Source: Termitomyces sp. T153 (taxonomy: Eukaryota; Basidiomycota; Agaricomycetes; Agaricales; Lyophyllaceae). From it: a DNA stretch of 64,000 bases. The notes beneath the pieces are model-generated. The model was not told the DNA's origin and did no database searches. It saw only the letters and a program-made list of their open reading frames with translations. The translations under genes were made by a program, and so were the position numbers. This document shows positions 34,701-46,446 of the stretch, in pieces; the stretch's first letter is position 1, and every line of letters begins with the position of its first letter. The stretch spans positions 1-64,000 of the forward strand of contig JACKQL020000037.1 in assembly GCA_018296165.2 (NCBI GenBank), in the 5' to 3' direction.

Positions 34701-37272
34701 TGACTGTCCAAAGATCGTGCTTGTCTTCATGTGGCATCTGTACCCACCCACCCTTCTCAGCTATAACTTGTCTTTGTCCACTACCGCTTTTGGACATTGG
34801 GTATTGGCCATCAATAATGTCATGGCTGAAAGGGGACCTTCGGCCTCTCTTGTGTTGACCTCGAACGTGGGACTGTGAAGTTGCATCGAAATTTTCCTTG
34901 TTCTTGAATGTAGACCTATTGAGTGACCGTGGACTACTCTTTGCATCGAGGTTCTCGTTTTTGAAGGACCACTCATCTATGGGGTCTCCCCATCCTGCAG
35001 CATTGGCACTCCATCCATCGTCTACGTCCGCAGAGGGTTGTGCTATCGAATCAACAGCCTCGGGCTGCTCGTTGTCTTCCGTATTGACATTTTCTTCTTT
35101 GCTAACCCATCCGTCTCCCCAGTCTCCACTGTTGTTTCCCCAATCTCCACCATAGGCGCCGTCATCCTGTAGAGAATGTTCCACTTGCACAAAACTTTGG
35201 ACATCAGTATTCCCTGTTCCTTCTACCCGCCAAGAATCATGAAGGAATTGACACCGGTCCCCTAATCGACAATTACCTTCCAGATACCATTTACACGGAC
35301 GAGACTCTCCATTTTTCCTTTTCTGAACCTCGTTCGATTGCCCACGACGTTGGCGCCAATCGGAGGCGTTAGAAGGAGATCCTTCCTTTTGACTATTGTC
35401 CTCGCTACCAGTTTCATGGAGAAAGTTGCACTTATCACCATATCGACATTCACCCTCGCGAAACCATTTACATGGCCGATTAGGCCCTTGAGTGCCATCC
35501 ATAGCCTGTTGATTCTCGCTCCACTGTGCATGCACCCCTAATTCTCCTTCTACCCTATCCTCATTGTTCAAAGGAGCCTTACCAAATTCGATGTTATGGC
35601 TATAATAACATTGGTCGCCTCTGTTACAGTACCCTGAATTGCTGTAGTACTTGCATGGCTGCAGCCTACGTTCAGCTTCCGAGAGGGCTGGATGCGGCTC
35701 CTCTGTAAGATTGGGAAGTAATGTGGTAAATGGGGCGTGTAGGTACGGACAAGCGTCTCCGTTGCGACATTTGCCTAAAGGGTAGAATTTGCATACATTG
35801 AATGTAGACACTGCAGCAAGGTTATTGACAGGCTGGACACAAGAACCAAGCTGAGGTTGAGGATCATGGAACAAGAGAGCGAATTCATTGGGAGAAAGAG
35901 AATGGCGAAATCTACAGTCGCTCCCATGTGAACATTGACCTTGTGCATGGAATCTGCAGAATGGTACTCTGAGATCCGCAGTAGGGTCCGCATATTGGCT
36001 CCAATGTTGAGTCATGACTAGGGGGGGCGTGAGATTCTGGTAATTGTTGGACCACCGATGGTCGTTGTCGGGAAGATGGCTTAAGCCGTTCCCTGCGACG
36101 TTGGTCGCGGAAATGGCATCGAGATGAACATAGGAAGACTTGGGGGAGCTCGTGGGTTCCGAGCCTTCAGCCTCAGTAGAATATGACGTATTTTTAGTCT
36201 CCGTATGTAGGTCAGGCATGAGATACTTTGGATCCGTTTGTGTCCTTGTTGAATCGGAATCTAGAAGCTCAGTATCCTGTTCAACGACATGGACTGCTTC
36301 TGCCAATTTGTTGCCCAAAGATTCCGGGGGTGACTCAATGCAGAACTCTCGCGATGAAGAGTCTACAGTGGTTTCTCGGGCACTCCCCATCTTTTCGACT
36401 TGTCCAGGATGAGGATGATCATACATGTCTGCAGGCGGAGCAAGCATCTCGCATGGAGGTGATGTTGACAGCTCGTCTCCCCACCCTCGAGATTCTTGAT
36501 CTCCGTTCGCAACATCCTCTTTAGTTCCGTCAAACGCCTCGTCACCCCATTCTTCGAGAGGTACAGTTGTATCTCCGTTTTCTGAATACAGATGATTTTC
36601 CCGTACTTTGTATGGCGAATGACCACAGCAAGAGTTGTCATCACCTGTCTTTGCATCAAGCTCATTGTCTGTAGACTCGGTGCATTGACATGTTGAAAGG
36701 TCCTCGTTGCTAATGACAACTTTGACCTCAGCATTATCGCTTTGTTCTTCTTTCGACTCGACAATTTCTGAAGTAGCATTCCCGTCGCCGGATATAGAGA
36801 GAGCTGGCGTGTCAGACGTCGGGACCGTCGCTGAAGAACTATTGTGGAACGTTGGTACTGGGTCAGATATACGATCGGCGGTTTCAGTGGGACTAGGGTG
36901 AGCGAACCGACAGTTCTTGCCGTTCCTGCAGGTTCCACTCTCCCAGAATCTGCACTTTGGACGGCGTGAGCCCTTTTCGTCCGAGGACACTGAGGACATA
37001 AGCGGTAAGAACAGAAATATGTTATGGTATCATTTAGCCCACATACCAGCTGGCTTCAGCTGCAAATCGTTTTTGGCGGTGTCCTGCGGCGACGGCGTTA
37101 TATGAGCAAAGCTACAATCCGCTCCGTTCTCACATTTACCCAGAGCGAAAAATACACACGAAGCTCGCTGGTGATGGTTGAGGCATGCTTCTCCAAATGT
37201 GCATCTTCCTCTCTGAAAGAACCTACAATTCTCTTGCTGAACTGAAACAGTACTTTCACCAGATGTCATCAT
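31759..37272 (-). CDS. Large protein with eleven CCCH zinc fingers and C-terminal RING/IBR
   Basis: Four exons: 37272..37047, 36989..33874, 33824..33714, 33666..31759, in total 5,361 nt and 1,786 residues. Eleven fingers of the form C-x7/8-C-x5-C-x3-H can be counted: two in exon 1 (CRFFQRGRC..., CVFFALGKC...) and nine in exon 2 (for example CRFWESGTC..., CKWFREGEC..., CRFFLQGHC..., CKAFGQGHC...). Long acidic, Ser-rich linkers separate them. Exon 4 holds RRM-like sequence (AIISNLPPDISHAEAVEL) and then a RING at about residue 1,645 (CCFVCKRR...CTHVYCTACL) followed by an IBR-like CPLPHC...CAMCGEEYHEG. Known relatives couple RNA binding to ubiquitin ligase activity. The protein ends right after the IBR, so the RING2 that carries the catalytic Cys in RBR ligases is not seen. 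Confidence 0.85.
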
Positions 37273-37452
37273 CGCGCCCGCATATCCAAATCAGAAAAAG
37301 AAAAAGACGGAGCTTTCTTCGACGTATAGACGTGTATCGATTCTTAGGCAAATGTACATACATAACATACAACAATCAATATCAACGCGTAACAATTTGG
37401 CAACCTCATTCGTCCATCATCGACATCAACCACAAACTACTCATGACACAGT

Positions 37453-39006
37453 TCATGCAGTTACCTTCTCCACACCCTTGGGTAGCGTGTATCCTCCTTG
37501 ACGACGTACCTATGTTGGAAGATTGAGCAGTTAGAATCAAAATATGGGTTGAAATCAAGGACCTCATCAAAGATCTCCATCTCTAACAAACTCTTGTTGT
37601 GTCCCCATAGTGCACTCTCCTTCTTTCCGTCGCGTACGCACCGTGCAACTTCATCCGCTTGGAAATGCCACCCACCACCTACGTATTGAAAGACTTTGCG
37701 CTCTTCTTGAATAATTTGCCCGTCTTGACCAAAGTATGTGACTCTGTATTCCTTGGGGCAGTAGATTGGCGCCGAGATGGAAATGGTGCCACGTTCAAAG
37801 CGAATGTTGACACCGGGATTTTGTGCATTGAGGTTAATACTGCAGCTAAGGATTGCTTGAGCTGCGAGATCAGCACCAGCAAAGGTTACAGTGAAAGATG
37901 TGTTCTGATCGACATTTGTAAGAGGCGTCTTGAGCATGGAAGCACTAATATTTGTGAAGTGCGAAAGCTTATTGAGAGGATTTTCGTAAAGTGCAACAAT
38001 AGCCTTGTAGTTGATGTCAGAAAATGCAGCATCACATTCAAGATGGATGACATGCCCAGATCAGGGGGTATGGACCACTGCATCGCATGTAAATATCGAT
38101 GGCTCGCGGAAGCAAAGGGCTTACAGGTCAAGTATTGCGCCACCACCAAGTGTGGGGTCCAAAATCCTGTGAGTTTTCGGGATGTCTCAAGGTATGTGTC
38201 AGTTCATAAAAACAGATGAGGTCAAAGCTATACCCACTGTAGATATCAAAGTCTCCTGACAGATCAGCATGAAGGACAACTGGGACACCCAAAGAACCTC
38301 CGTCGATAATGTTCTTGACCTCTAAAGTGAGGGGTTGGAAGCGCGTCCACATCGCTTCCATGAAAAATACATTATATTCTTTCGCAGCCGCGAGAAGGGA
38401 ACGGAGCTCAGCCGCATTGGAGGTGACAGGCTTCTCGCAAAGAACGTGTTTCCCAGCCTTCATAGCATCTAAAGCGTTCTCATAATGGTAGGTATGTGGC
38501 GTTCCTGATATTAATTCATATTAATGAGGTCATCTTTCGGCACTACGCCCAAGAGATTACAGACCGATGTAGATGGCGTCCACGTCCTTGATGTAGGACC
38601 AGTAAGGAGCAGTACTCAACATACAAGCCGAAAATCGAAGATCAGCTGTACCTTATCCGTGTATACTTCGTCATAGGTCCCGTAGACTTTGATGGACTCG
38701 TCTCCGCCAGCGATGTCGTTGATAAATTCTCGAGCCTTTTCAACGGATCGTGAGCCAACCGCCGCCACCTTGTGTATCACATCATGGACATCGCGACTTT
38801 CGTGGCAGATCAGGGAAACTCAGGAAGATGTCACAGCGCTCACGTCTTAGGATCGACAAGGAGATCCTGAGTAATATGGCAGAATTTGCAAGTAGGTTAG
38901 TCGCGTTGTCCTCAGTTAAAGGGAAACCACAAACTTTCACGAAGCACGTCGCAATATTTCCAGTGGAAATTATTCCCCAGCGAAGAGTAGTTGACCGAGC
39001 AGCCAT
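37453..39006 (-). CDS. Gfo/Idh/MocA family NAD(P)-dependent oxidoreductase
   Basis: Likely a sugar or dihydrodiol dehydrogenase; exact substrate unknown. Nine exons: 39006..38935, 38866..38844, 38796..38652, 38586..38565, 38504..38238, 38185..38125, 38077..38056, 38003..37563, 37509..37453, in total 1,110 nt and 369 residues, normal for the family. Rossmann start WGIISTGNIA, nucleotide-side DAIYIGTPHTYHYEN, and the family signature CEKPVT with the catalytic Lys. C-terminal alpha/beta domain contains LGGGAILDLGPYP. Three exons are only 22-23 nt. The intron at 38055-38004 has a GC donor (GCATGT) and AG acceptor; no GT donor there keeps the frame. Divergent from the OHCU decarboxylase gene, with 135 bp between start codons. 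Confidence 0.92.
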
Positions 39007-39141
39007 ATGAATATGGTGGTAATTGGATTGAGATGGGCTGTATTCAAGACCTGGAATAATTCAGTGAACTATCTTGGTAATGCCGGGCCGGCCGGTTTGA
39101 GATGCATGATGATGCAGCATGGATGGCAGAAAAGACAAGTC

Positions 39142-39759
39142 ATGTCGACGTCTACTCTCCCAGCTTTGTCCGAAATCTGTCACAATGTTTCGGGTCCGGA
39201 TTCGCCGCTCGCGCAGTTGTTATCGATCCTTTTCGAGCAGTCCACCGTGCTCATCTCGACGCTCGAGCCTCAGCTCACCAAGTTGTTACCAGAGGCAACT
39301 ACCCTTTCGTCGTATTCCGAACTCATCGACAAAGCTCTGGGATTGATAGCTAGATGGGAACTATCACTGCAATCTCAATTTATATCAGGCCATCCGCGAA
39401 TTGGGGAGACGAAGAATTTATCAAACTTGAGCGCAAAGGAGCAAGGAGGAAGACCTGATGTCAATCCAACCCCGCCAGAGGTTCTAGCTCGTCTCTCCCA
39501 CCTAAACGCGTGCTATGAAGCAAGATACCCAGGCCTACGATATATCACTTTCGTGAATGGAAGATCTCGTCTGGCGATTGCGGAAGAGATGGAAGATAAA
39601 CTTGGTCTTGCCCATTCCCTTTCACCAGACACACCTGCTGTTGGTGATATAAGGGGCATCGACATAGAAAGCGAGGAATGGGTTGTTGAGTTACGAAGGG
39701 CAGTCGGTGATGTTGGGCTAATAGCGAAGAGTAGGGTAGTGGCTCTCGGACTGGAATGA
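39142..39759 (+). CDS. 2-oxo-4-hydroxy-4-carboxy-5-ureidoimidazoline (OHCU) decarboxylase
   Basis: Third enzyme after urate oxidase and HIU hydrolase in urate breakdown, giving S-allantoin. Single exon, 205 residues from the Met at 39,142; the frame opens upstream to 39,007 but that would overlap the divergent gene's start region. Family signatures: FISGHPRIGE (catalytic His region) and LNACYEARYPGLRYITFVNG. A C-terminal helix with LRRAVGDVGLIAKSR follows. No peroxisomal targeting signal is clear at the C-terminus (ends LGLE). Not fused to a transthyretin-like HIU hydrolase domain. Stop is 127 bp from the convergent J-domain gene. Confidence 0.92.
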   Translation: MSTSTLPALSEICHNVSGPDSPLAQLLSILFEQSTVLISTLEPQLTKLLPEATTLSSYSELIDKALGLIARWELSLQSQFISGHPRIGETKNLSNLSAKEQGGRPDVNPTPPEVLARLSHLNACYEARYPGLRYITFVNGRSRLAIAEEMEDKLGLAHSLSPDTPAVGDIRGIDIESEEWVVELRRAVGDVGLIAKSRVVALGLE

Positions 39760-39886
39760 GGTATGCTACCACTAGGTTTGGTAATACATATAGCACAATC
39801 GAAAAAATTCGTATAACAGAACAGTTCCATATCTCGTCGATGGAGAACCTACAGATTATCGTACATGTCCCATATGATATTGTACA

Positions 39887-40643
39887 TCAGAGTCTTTGAC
39901 TGGCTTGCTGCGACTGAAAGTTGGCCTTTATCTGAAGAATTGAAAATATCACGACCCAGAGGCGAATTTCAAGTATGTTGATACCTACCTCCTGCGCCCT
40001 CCGCAATCTCTCAAGCCATCCGGGCCTCACTTCGTCGATCGCCGCATTAATCGCATCCACTATCTCCTGCACCTCCCTCGACACCACCTTGTGTTCCATT
40101 GGTCCCGTGTACGTTGCAGGATATTGCTTTTGATATGTTTCATTCTGGGATGCTTCTTCCTGCCGTCTTCGAGCCCATTGCTCTCTATCTTTCAGACAAT
40201 TCTTCAGATATTCTGAATAACTTGAATCATCGTTGTTCATCAGTTTTATGCGGGCGTCATATTCCTGAAGAAGTACAGTCAGCGAATAGGTTCGAAGACC
40301 TTGATATTGAATCCTCACTTTACGTTTATGAGCCTCTCTCAACACGTCGAAGGCTTCGCGTATCTAAACTAGAAGTCAAAACAAGAAATGGAAGACCGTT
40401 GCCTATCATACATCGCGAAACTTCTTCTCAGCGAGACGTTTATCTCCGTCAGTAGCGGTTTGATCAAGTTTGTCGGGATGAGTTTCAAGAGCCTTGCGTC
40501 TGTATGCTTTACGTACTGCGAAAACGATGAGATCAGTCCGATGAAATAGATCTATTTTGCTTACTCTCTTCCACGGAAGCTGATGGCTCGACACCAAGGA
40601 TATCGTAATATGTACAAGGCTGGGCGGGGAGAGGTTTCACCAT
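39887..40643 (-). CDS. Small J-domain (DnaJ/Hsp40) protein
   Basis: Hsp70 co-chaperone of the J-domain-only class. Five exons: 40643..40565, 40515..40412, 40363..40319, 40264..39989, 39931..39887, 549 nt and 182 residues. The J domain is at the N-terminus: TYYDILGVEPSAS, AYRRKALETHPDKLD with the HPD tripeptide, and FRDIREAFDVL. The remainder is charged and helical (KDREQWARRRQEEA), with no Gly/Phe region or zinc-binding repeats, so it is a class III J protein. Resemblance in size to splicing-associated J proteins is noted but not enough for a name. The start used gives the J domain close to the N-terminus; in-frame Met codons exist upstream to 40,754. Confidence 0.88.
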
Positions 40644-40754
40644 GAGATAAACGATATGTACAAGCAACGGTTCAGAGGTGACATCAAAGAAGGAGCTGCG
40701 TAGCCGAGAAACGACAGACTTGGCGGGAAGTTGAACATTTTGCCCACAAGACAA

Positions 40755-41774
40755 GAACTATTCAATGATCACGTGCCATTATCGCGTCCTCTGCTTAACA
40801 AGAGGTAACCACCGGGACTTGCCGAGACAGTCTGGGTAGGGGGAGGTCTGGTAGTTTTTTCTTAAATAAGTCGAGGATCGGATGGGCAGATGAGGCCTCA
40901 AAATACTATCGTGTGGTGCAAAACCACAAGGAGTTGCAAAATCTAGTTGTTTGAGATATCACTTGGACCTGATTATCTCTGATTCCTAAGATTATTATTG
41001 ATTGTATCTTTTGTTTGGTTTGGACCGAGCTCGAGCTTGCTGCTGCAGAGAAAATTTTGCAATTCCTGGAAAGACGGGTTCGATTTCATGCTGAGTAGAT
41101 GTTAGTACATTATGAAAGACTGAGCAGAATTTTGAATTTCTTGTGCCATTGGGAGGAGTGTAGAGGTAAACTTGTGTTTTTGTCATAAGAGTAGCATATG
41201 CCCCTAATCTCAGGGAACCTTCCTCTATCTGTTCAATCGCACAGTGGCTGTCCATAATGATGAAAGATGCATTATAATCTGAAGTAAACTCCTGTCGATG
41301 ACAATGATGACTGTTGCTTATTTGCCGTGGCTTTTTAAAAGGCCGGAGGTCCCTTGGCTCGAAGTTCCGTCGTGTCCTAAGTATGGGTTGGTCCGCGTGA
41401 GCCCTGCGATTCCCCGATCACGTCTACAACTGAAAACATCAACAATACGGGCCTCAACGTCGTGACGCATGCAAATTCGCTCTATGCAGGAGTCAAGAAC
41501 TTCTTGATAGACTTGATAGATAGACCAGAAAGGAATTGTCCGGTTTGAAGGGTTAGAGGAGAGGAGAACAACACTATGGAGTTTGAGGGTAGTAGCCTTC
41601 AACGGTGTTCGGAGCTTGAAGTACTATTACATAAACTCATCAGCAATATTGGGGTTTCCCAAACCGTGACATTCGCGTGTTCTTGCTGGCCTATTATCTC
41701 GGACTTACATTCTGGATTATTACACTTCCGAGAGGACTCACAATCTCTAAATTGACTTGGGCTAAGCTTGAACC
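40755..41774. other. Intergenic or unresolved stretch
   Basis: Two minus-strand open frames (41,602-41,318 and 41,255-40,995) exist. I could not connect them by convincing splice sites or recognise a domain. A small multi-exon gene is possible. The right end must contain the CDK7 promoter. Confidence 0.35.
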
Positions 41775-43262
41775 ATGGATGCTGTTGAGAAAGCCAACAT
41801 CGAGCGTCAAAAACGCTGGTAATCCATATATTAATCATCCATCGTCGAAGAACTTACACCATTTCACAGGGTCAAAGATCTGAAGGTCGGTGAAGGTACT
41901 TACGCCGTTGTCTATCGAGGTGTGTGCCTGAAAAGTGCGCTAGACTGCGAACATATCGAGACGGTTTATTTCTAAGGTCGGGAGTCCGCAACTGGTCGCA
42001 AAGTTGCCATCAAGAAAATCAAGGTTGGGCAGTTCAAGGATGGTTTGGATATGTCTGCTATTCGAGAAGTCAAGTACTTGCGAGAACTGCGTCATCACAA
42101 CGTAATAGAGGTCCTTGTCCTCGCTATGTCTTTGGAAATCGGTTCTGCTGACGTTAGAACGTTCAGCTTCTCGACGTATTTTCTTCCAAGACAAATCTTA
42201 ACCTCGTTCTGGAATTCCTCGACTCCGATTTAGAGATGATAATTAAGGACCGTTCTCTCGTATTTTTACCAGCGGACATCAAGAGTTGGTTAGCTATGAC
42301 ATTCCGTGGGCTTGAGTTCTGCCATCGGAATTTCATTCTTCATAGAGTGAATAAAGTCCAAGGCTACAATTCTTCTGTCTCTCTTATGCACGGACAACGC
42401 AGGATCTCAAGCCCAACAATTTACTCATTGCATCCGACGGTCAACTAAAAATTGCTGATTTTGGCCTGGCTCGGGATTTTGCAGACCCTGGCCATAAAAT
42501 GACATGCCAAGTCATCACACGGTGCGCACCACCAAAGATTGATATGTAGCTACTTAGCCTGTGGATAGCTGGTATCGGCCTCCAGAGCTTCTCTTTGGCA
42601 GTCGGTATTATGGTTCTGCTGTGGATATTTGGTCCGTCGGAACCATTTTTGCCGAATTAATGCTTCGAGTGCCATATCTTCCAGGCGAGAGTGATATGGA
42701 CCAATTGAAAACAATTTTCCGTGCTCTTGGAACTCCAACAGAGGAAGAGTGGCCTGTAATGACATTTGCTCATATCCATGTACACCTGTTGATAATTTGT
42801 CACAAAGGGACACGCGAAACTTCCCGATTACATTTCAGTAGGCCAATTCCCCAAGCCGCCTCTTCGTGATCTCTTCACGGCCGCCAGCGCCGACGCTCTT
42901 AACCTTCTCAATAAATGTCTTATCTACGAGCCACGGAAACGCATATCTGCTAAAGAGGTACTTATCTTCTTTTTCCTTGGTGGTTCAGTGTTCACATCTT
43001 TCAGGCTCTTTTCCACCCGTATTTCACCGCCTTGCCGTACCCGACACATCCCTCCAAACTACCAAAATGCTCTACGCAGCTAGCGGCTCGAGAGCCTGAA
43101 GAAGTCGAAGGAAATGTTGAAATGAACTCAACAGGTCCAGGAGTCAGAGCTAACAATAACAGACTCAAACGGAAACTTGCATCCCCGGGAGTAGAAGCTA
43201 AAGTTCGCTCCATTGCCCGCCGATTAGATTTCACCAAGCAAACACAGTCACCACAATCTTGA
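41775..43262 (+). CDS. CDK7: Cyclin-dependent kinase 7 (Kin28/Mcs6-like)
   Basis: Catalytic subunit of the CDK-activating/TFIIH kinase that phosphorylates the RNA polymerase II C-terminal domain. Eight exons: 41775..41818, 41870..41919, 41977..42110, 42167..42346, 42403..42521, 42569..42755, 42808..42957, 43005..43262, in total 1,122 nt and 373 residues. Gly loop [17 protein letters not shown] lysine, CDK7-type helix [13 protein letters not shown] (in place of PSTAIRE), catalytic [16 protein letters not shown], activation segment ending [12 protein letters not shown], and GTPTEEEWP. The last ~80 residues after [14 protein letters not shown] form the usual basic tail of fungal CDK7. Its stop lies 198 bp from that of the convergent nucleoporin gene. 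Confidence 0.95.
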
Positions 43263-43460
43263 CTTCTGTCACGTCACCGTGCACTCCATCCGTCATCCAC
43301 TATCAGCCATAAGATCTCATATTCCCGGTATCCACAAGGCCATGGACGTTATGCAAAAGTACATGTATTTACCAGTTGTCAGTCGCTTATGAAGGCAATG
43401 TCCCTCAGATTAATATCATCCGTATGTCAGAGACAACAAGAGACAGCAATATTTCCATGT

Positions 43461-46298
43461 TCAGGCACGTGGGTTATCGCAGGTATTGCATTTATCAGTT
43501 GCAGAGGCTGGGTTGGAGAGCCCGCAGAGGGTACAAGTCCAGCTATCTCCAACAGTCGGTGGCTTTATTCCAGCAGCAGCCCAGTTAAATTGTTGCACAG
43601 GCGCCGGAGGTTTAGGCGCGACTAGAGATGATGCGACAACGGCAGTTGCAGCAGAACCAGGCCTTTTAGTCTCACAATGCTCACATTGTTCAGTTGCTGA
43701 CATCGGGTTGGTCAACATACACAGAGAGCACGTCCAAGTGGTGCTATTCGACGGAGAAGGTGGCTTTGCCCCAGCGCCTACCCAGTTAAATGGAACGATG
43801 GGAGTAGAGGTTGCAGGTGTGATCGAGGCTGCCTTTGCAGATGTAGATGATGACATTGTAGGAAGAGCTTCCCCTTTACTGAAGTCGAAACTAGGGAGTA
43901 ATGAGATTGGAATCGACTTGGCCTCCGTGGCCGCCTTGACATGAGCGCTGTCGATGATTGGAACTCGAACTTGAACCGAAAACGCGAAGGACGGCAATGA
44001 AGAAGTCGGGACATCCAGAGCGGCCTGTTGGCCGGGCTTTAATGCGCCAGCAGCGCTGTCTTCGTGGAAAGTTGTCACAGATGCAACGACTTGGGGCGTC
44101 GCGAGGGAAGAGAACGGCGAAAGCGATGGCGCGACAGAGGGCTTGGATGCCCCTGTGAAGGAAGGAACAGACAATGGCACGGGGTGAGGAGTAGATAGTG
44201 GCGTCGACACAGCAGGAGAAGGAAAGAGTGATATAGGATGTGATGTAGAAGCTGGAACGGAAAGTGGGGAGATAGAAGTATTAGCTGTTGGTGCTTTTAC
44301 TTCAGGAGCCGGAGAATTTGTTGTCTCCGGCTGATAGCTGTACCTCAGCTTGCTAGGCTCTTTGGGAGCCGATGTCGATTTTGATCCAAGAAGCGCCGAC
44401 CGTCCGGGACGAGCGGAAGCCGAAGTCAATGCAGGGGGAGGTGAAGTAACCGACTGAGGTTTCTCTGGCACGATACTAGCATCGATAACTTCAACTTCTT
44501 CAACGACAATGTCAGATTTTGACCTATCGATAGCTGTCGGGACGCCGCGTCCATCCGATTGAAACTTGGATTTTTTAACGGTACGCTTGGCGTCCTCGTC
44601 TGCATCATCTATTTCTTCAACATAGGGAGTGTAACGTTTGCGATTCGACGATGGCCCTGCTGCTTGTTTGGGAAGAGAACTTTCTCCATCAAGAACTGGT
44701 GCCTTCTCAAGATGAGCGGGAGGTCGAGATCTCTTGCTCCCCTATCAATTCATAAATTCGAACAAACCCTCGTTTGTCATATTGCGCGAGACATACCTTG
44801 GGCAACGTCGCTTCAATAATGGCCTGAGGAGAGAATGCACTCTCTTGGTCAGCGTCCTTCTCCGTAGTTTTTGCGTCCTTGTTAAGAGGCGCTGTAGGTT
44901 TGCCGGTGGCCCTAGCCCTCCTGCCGACTCTTCCTTTTGGCGCAGAACCGACCTTACCAAGGGGACTGGCAGTCTGGTACGGATTGCTGAGGTCTGGTCG
45001 TTTTGGAGGCGTAACTTCTTTAATCAATTCTGCCATATAATTTGCAGCCTTAGTCTGCTTAGGTGAAGGCGTGGTAGGATCACTTAAGGAGGGCGGTGAA
45101 GCACCGGACCAAGCCTGCCTCAACGGGGAGGGAACAACGGGTGCAGATGGCTTCTGTAGCGGAGGTACCCGTAATCGAGAGGTGGACTGCGAGGTCGCGT
45201 TGGACGTGATATTATTCGTAGTTCGAGACGTGACTGGTGAACCAGCGGATACGGGGAAAGGTAGGGCCTGTTTGATCCTTGTAGGAGAAGGGTCTGGAGC
45301 TGCAGCACGTACTGGAGGCTTCGCTGCGGTATTATCGAGAAGGGTAGAGCTGGAGTCACTGGAGGTAGAAAACAGGTTGGTATCTTCAGCAACTTTTCTC
45401 CGTTTATTGTCTGTTCTCGGTGGTTCTAGAGTATCTTTCAGTATCAAACGATCTGAGGTGGAGCGAGAAGGACCGAATGCAGGAGATGAATAACGATTCC
45501 TGGAACGAGGAGTTTTCGCGCTTCCCCCGCCTTGCCATCGATAGACTCCATTCGGGTTTCTGGTCAGTGTCTTGCGCGAAGACGGCATTGGTGCTGAGGC
45601 GGAGGAAGAAACGCCAAAAGGAAATCCAAGACCAAGGTTGTTGCTTTGGAAAGGCGAATTTGGACGACCAGGGGTCGAAGGAGTAGCAGAAAACCGGAAG
45701 GGTTGTGAGACTTCCTCTGGAAACAGATACACATGTATTTCATGATAGCAACTAGGAAAAAAAACTCACTAGGCGGGGCTTCCTGAAGCATCACGCAAAG
45801 TTTTTCGACGTCTTTTCTGTCTAAAGACTCTCGGATATGTGCAGACACAGTCTCAAGATCTTTCTCGGGGGAAGTTGGATCGAACACGGTTGATTTCGCT
45901 GGAGAAGGGGGGAGCCGCGACGGTGGAGGTGGTATTGACCATAGTAATTGCTCTCTTTCATTGGTTTCGCGTTCCAACTTACAACGTTTAGCGGCAGCGC
46001 GTATCACATTGAAGCGCATCAACTCACCTGATGTCCTCGGGCCTTGAGAGAGAGAGCCGGAAAACTTGGAGAAGTCGGGATATCTTCTTGTATAGCGGTT
46101 TCATCCTCAACGCTGGTTTCTGCGGACGACCATGGAACCAGAGACTTCAGAAAACTAGTGATACTCCATGACTACATAGCGGCATTAGCACAATTAGTCA
46201 CCCCATAGGATAGAACTTACTGATTTTTTTGTGGCTGGTCTTGAGTAAGGTGACTGAGGTGGACGGGATGACCTACGGGAAGTTCGTATGGCACTCAT
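43461..46298 (-). CDS. Nucleoporin with two RanBP2-type zinc fingers (Nup153/Nup1-like)
   Basis: Likely a nuclear-basket nucleoporin. Exons 3-5 are clear: 45977..45770, 45716..44797, 44741..43461, 2,409 nt. Upstream exons 46298..46221 and 46172..46028 carry the probable start (MSAIRTSRRSSRPP) but contain one extra base near 46,140, so the full reading frame needs a frameshift there or another exon arrangement. Total about 876 residues. The middle is Ser/Pro/Thr-rich and disordered, with PFRFSATPSTP early on as in Nup1/Nup60/Nup153 relatives. Two RanBP2 fingers end the protein: TWTCSLCMLTNP...CEHC and SWTCTLCGLSNP...CNTC, each preceded by a FNW-A-G-KPP motif. These fingers bind Ran-GDP in animal Nup153. 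Few FG repeats are evident. Confidence 0.75.
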
Positions 46299-46446
46299 GG
46301 TCGTGGACAAGGGGAGGTCTAGACAATAAAAAGTTGGCGCCAGGTAGCACAACGGTGCCCAAATTAAGGGCAGACGTGTGATTCGTCACGTGATACAACT
46401 GACCGACAGCCCGCCATTGTCCGCAACGAGCTCAAGCTCCAGCACG

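Noticed and set aside
33459..36938. Other-frame open frames inside the CCCH-RING/IBR gene (for example 33,459-34,430 and 36,363-36,938 minus)
   Set aside because: Shadows of the 5.4-kb coding sequence, except for the 111-nt exon 33824..33714, which is used in the gene model.
40995..41602. Two minus-strand open frames as a small gene
   Set aside because: No recognisable domain and no intron that joins them in frame with confidence; kept only as an unresolved stretch.
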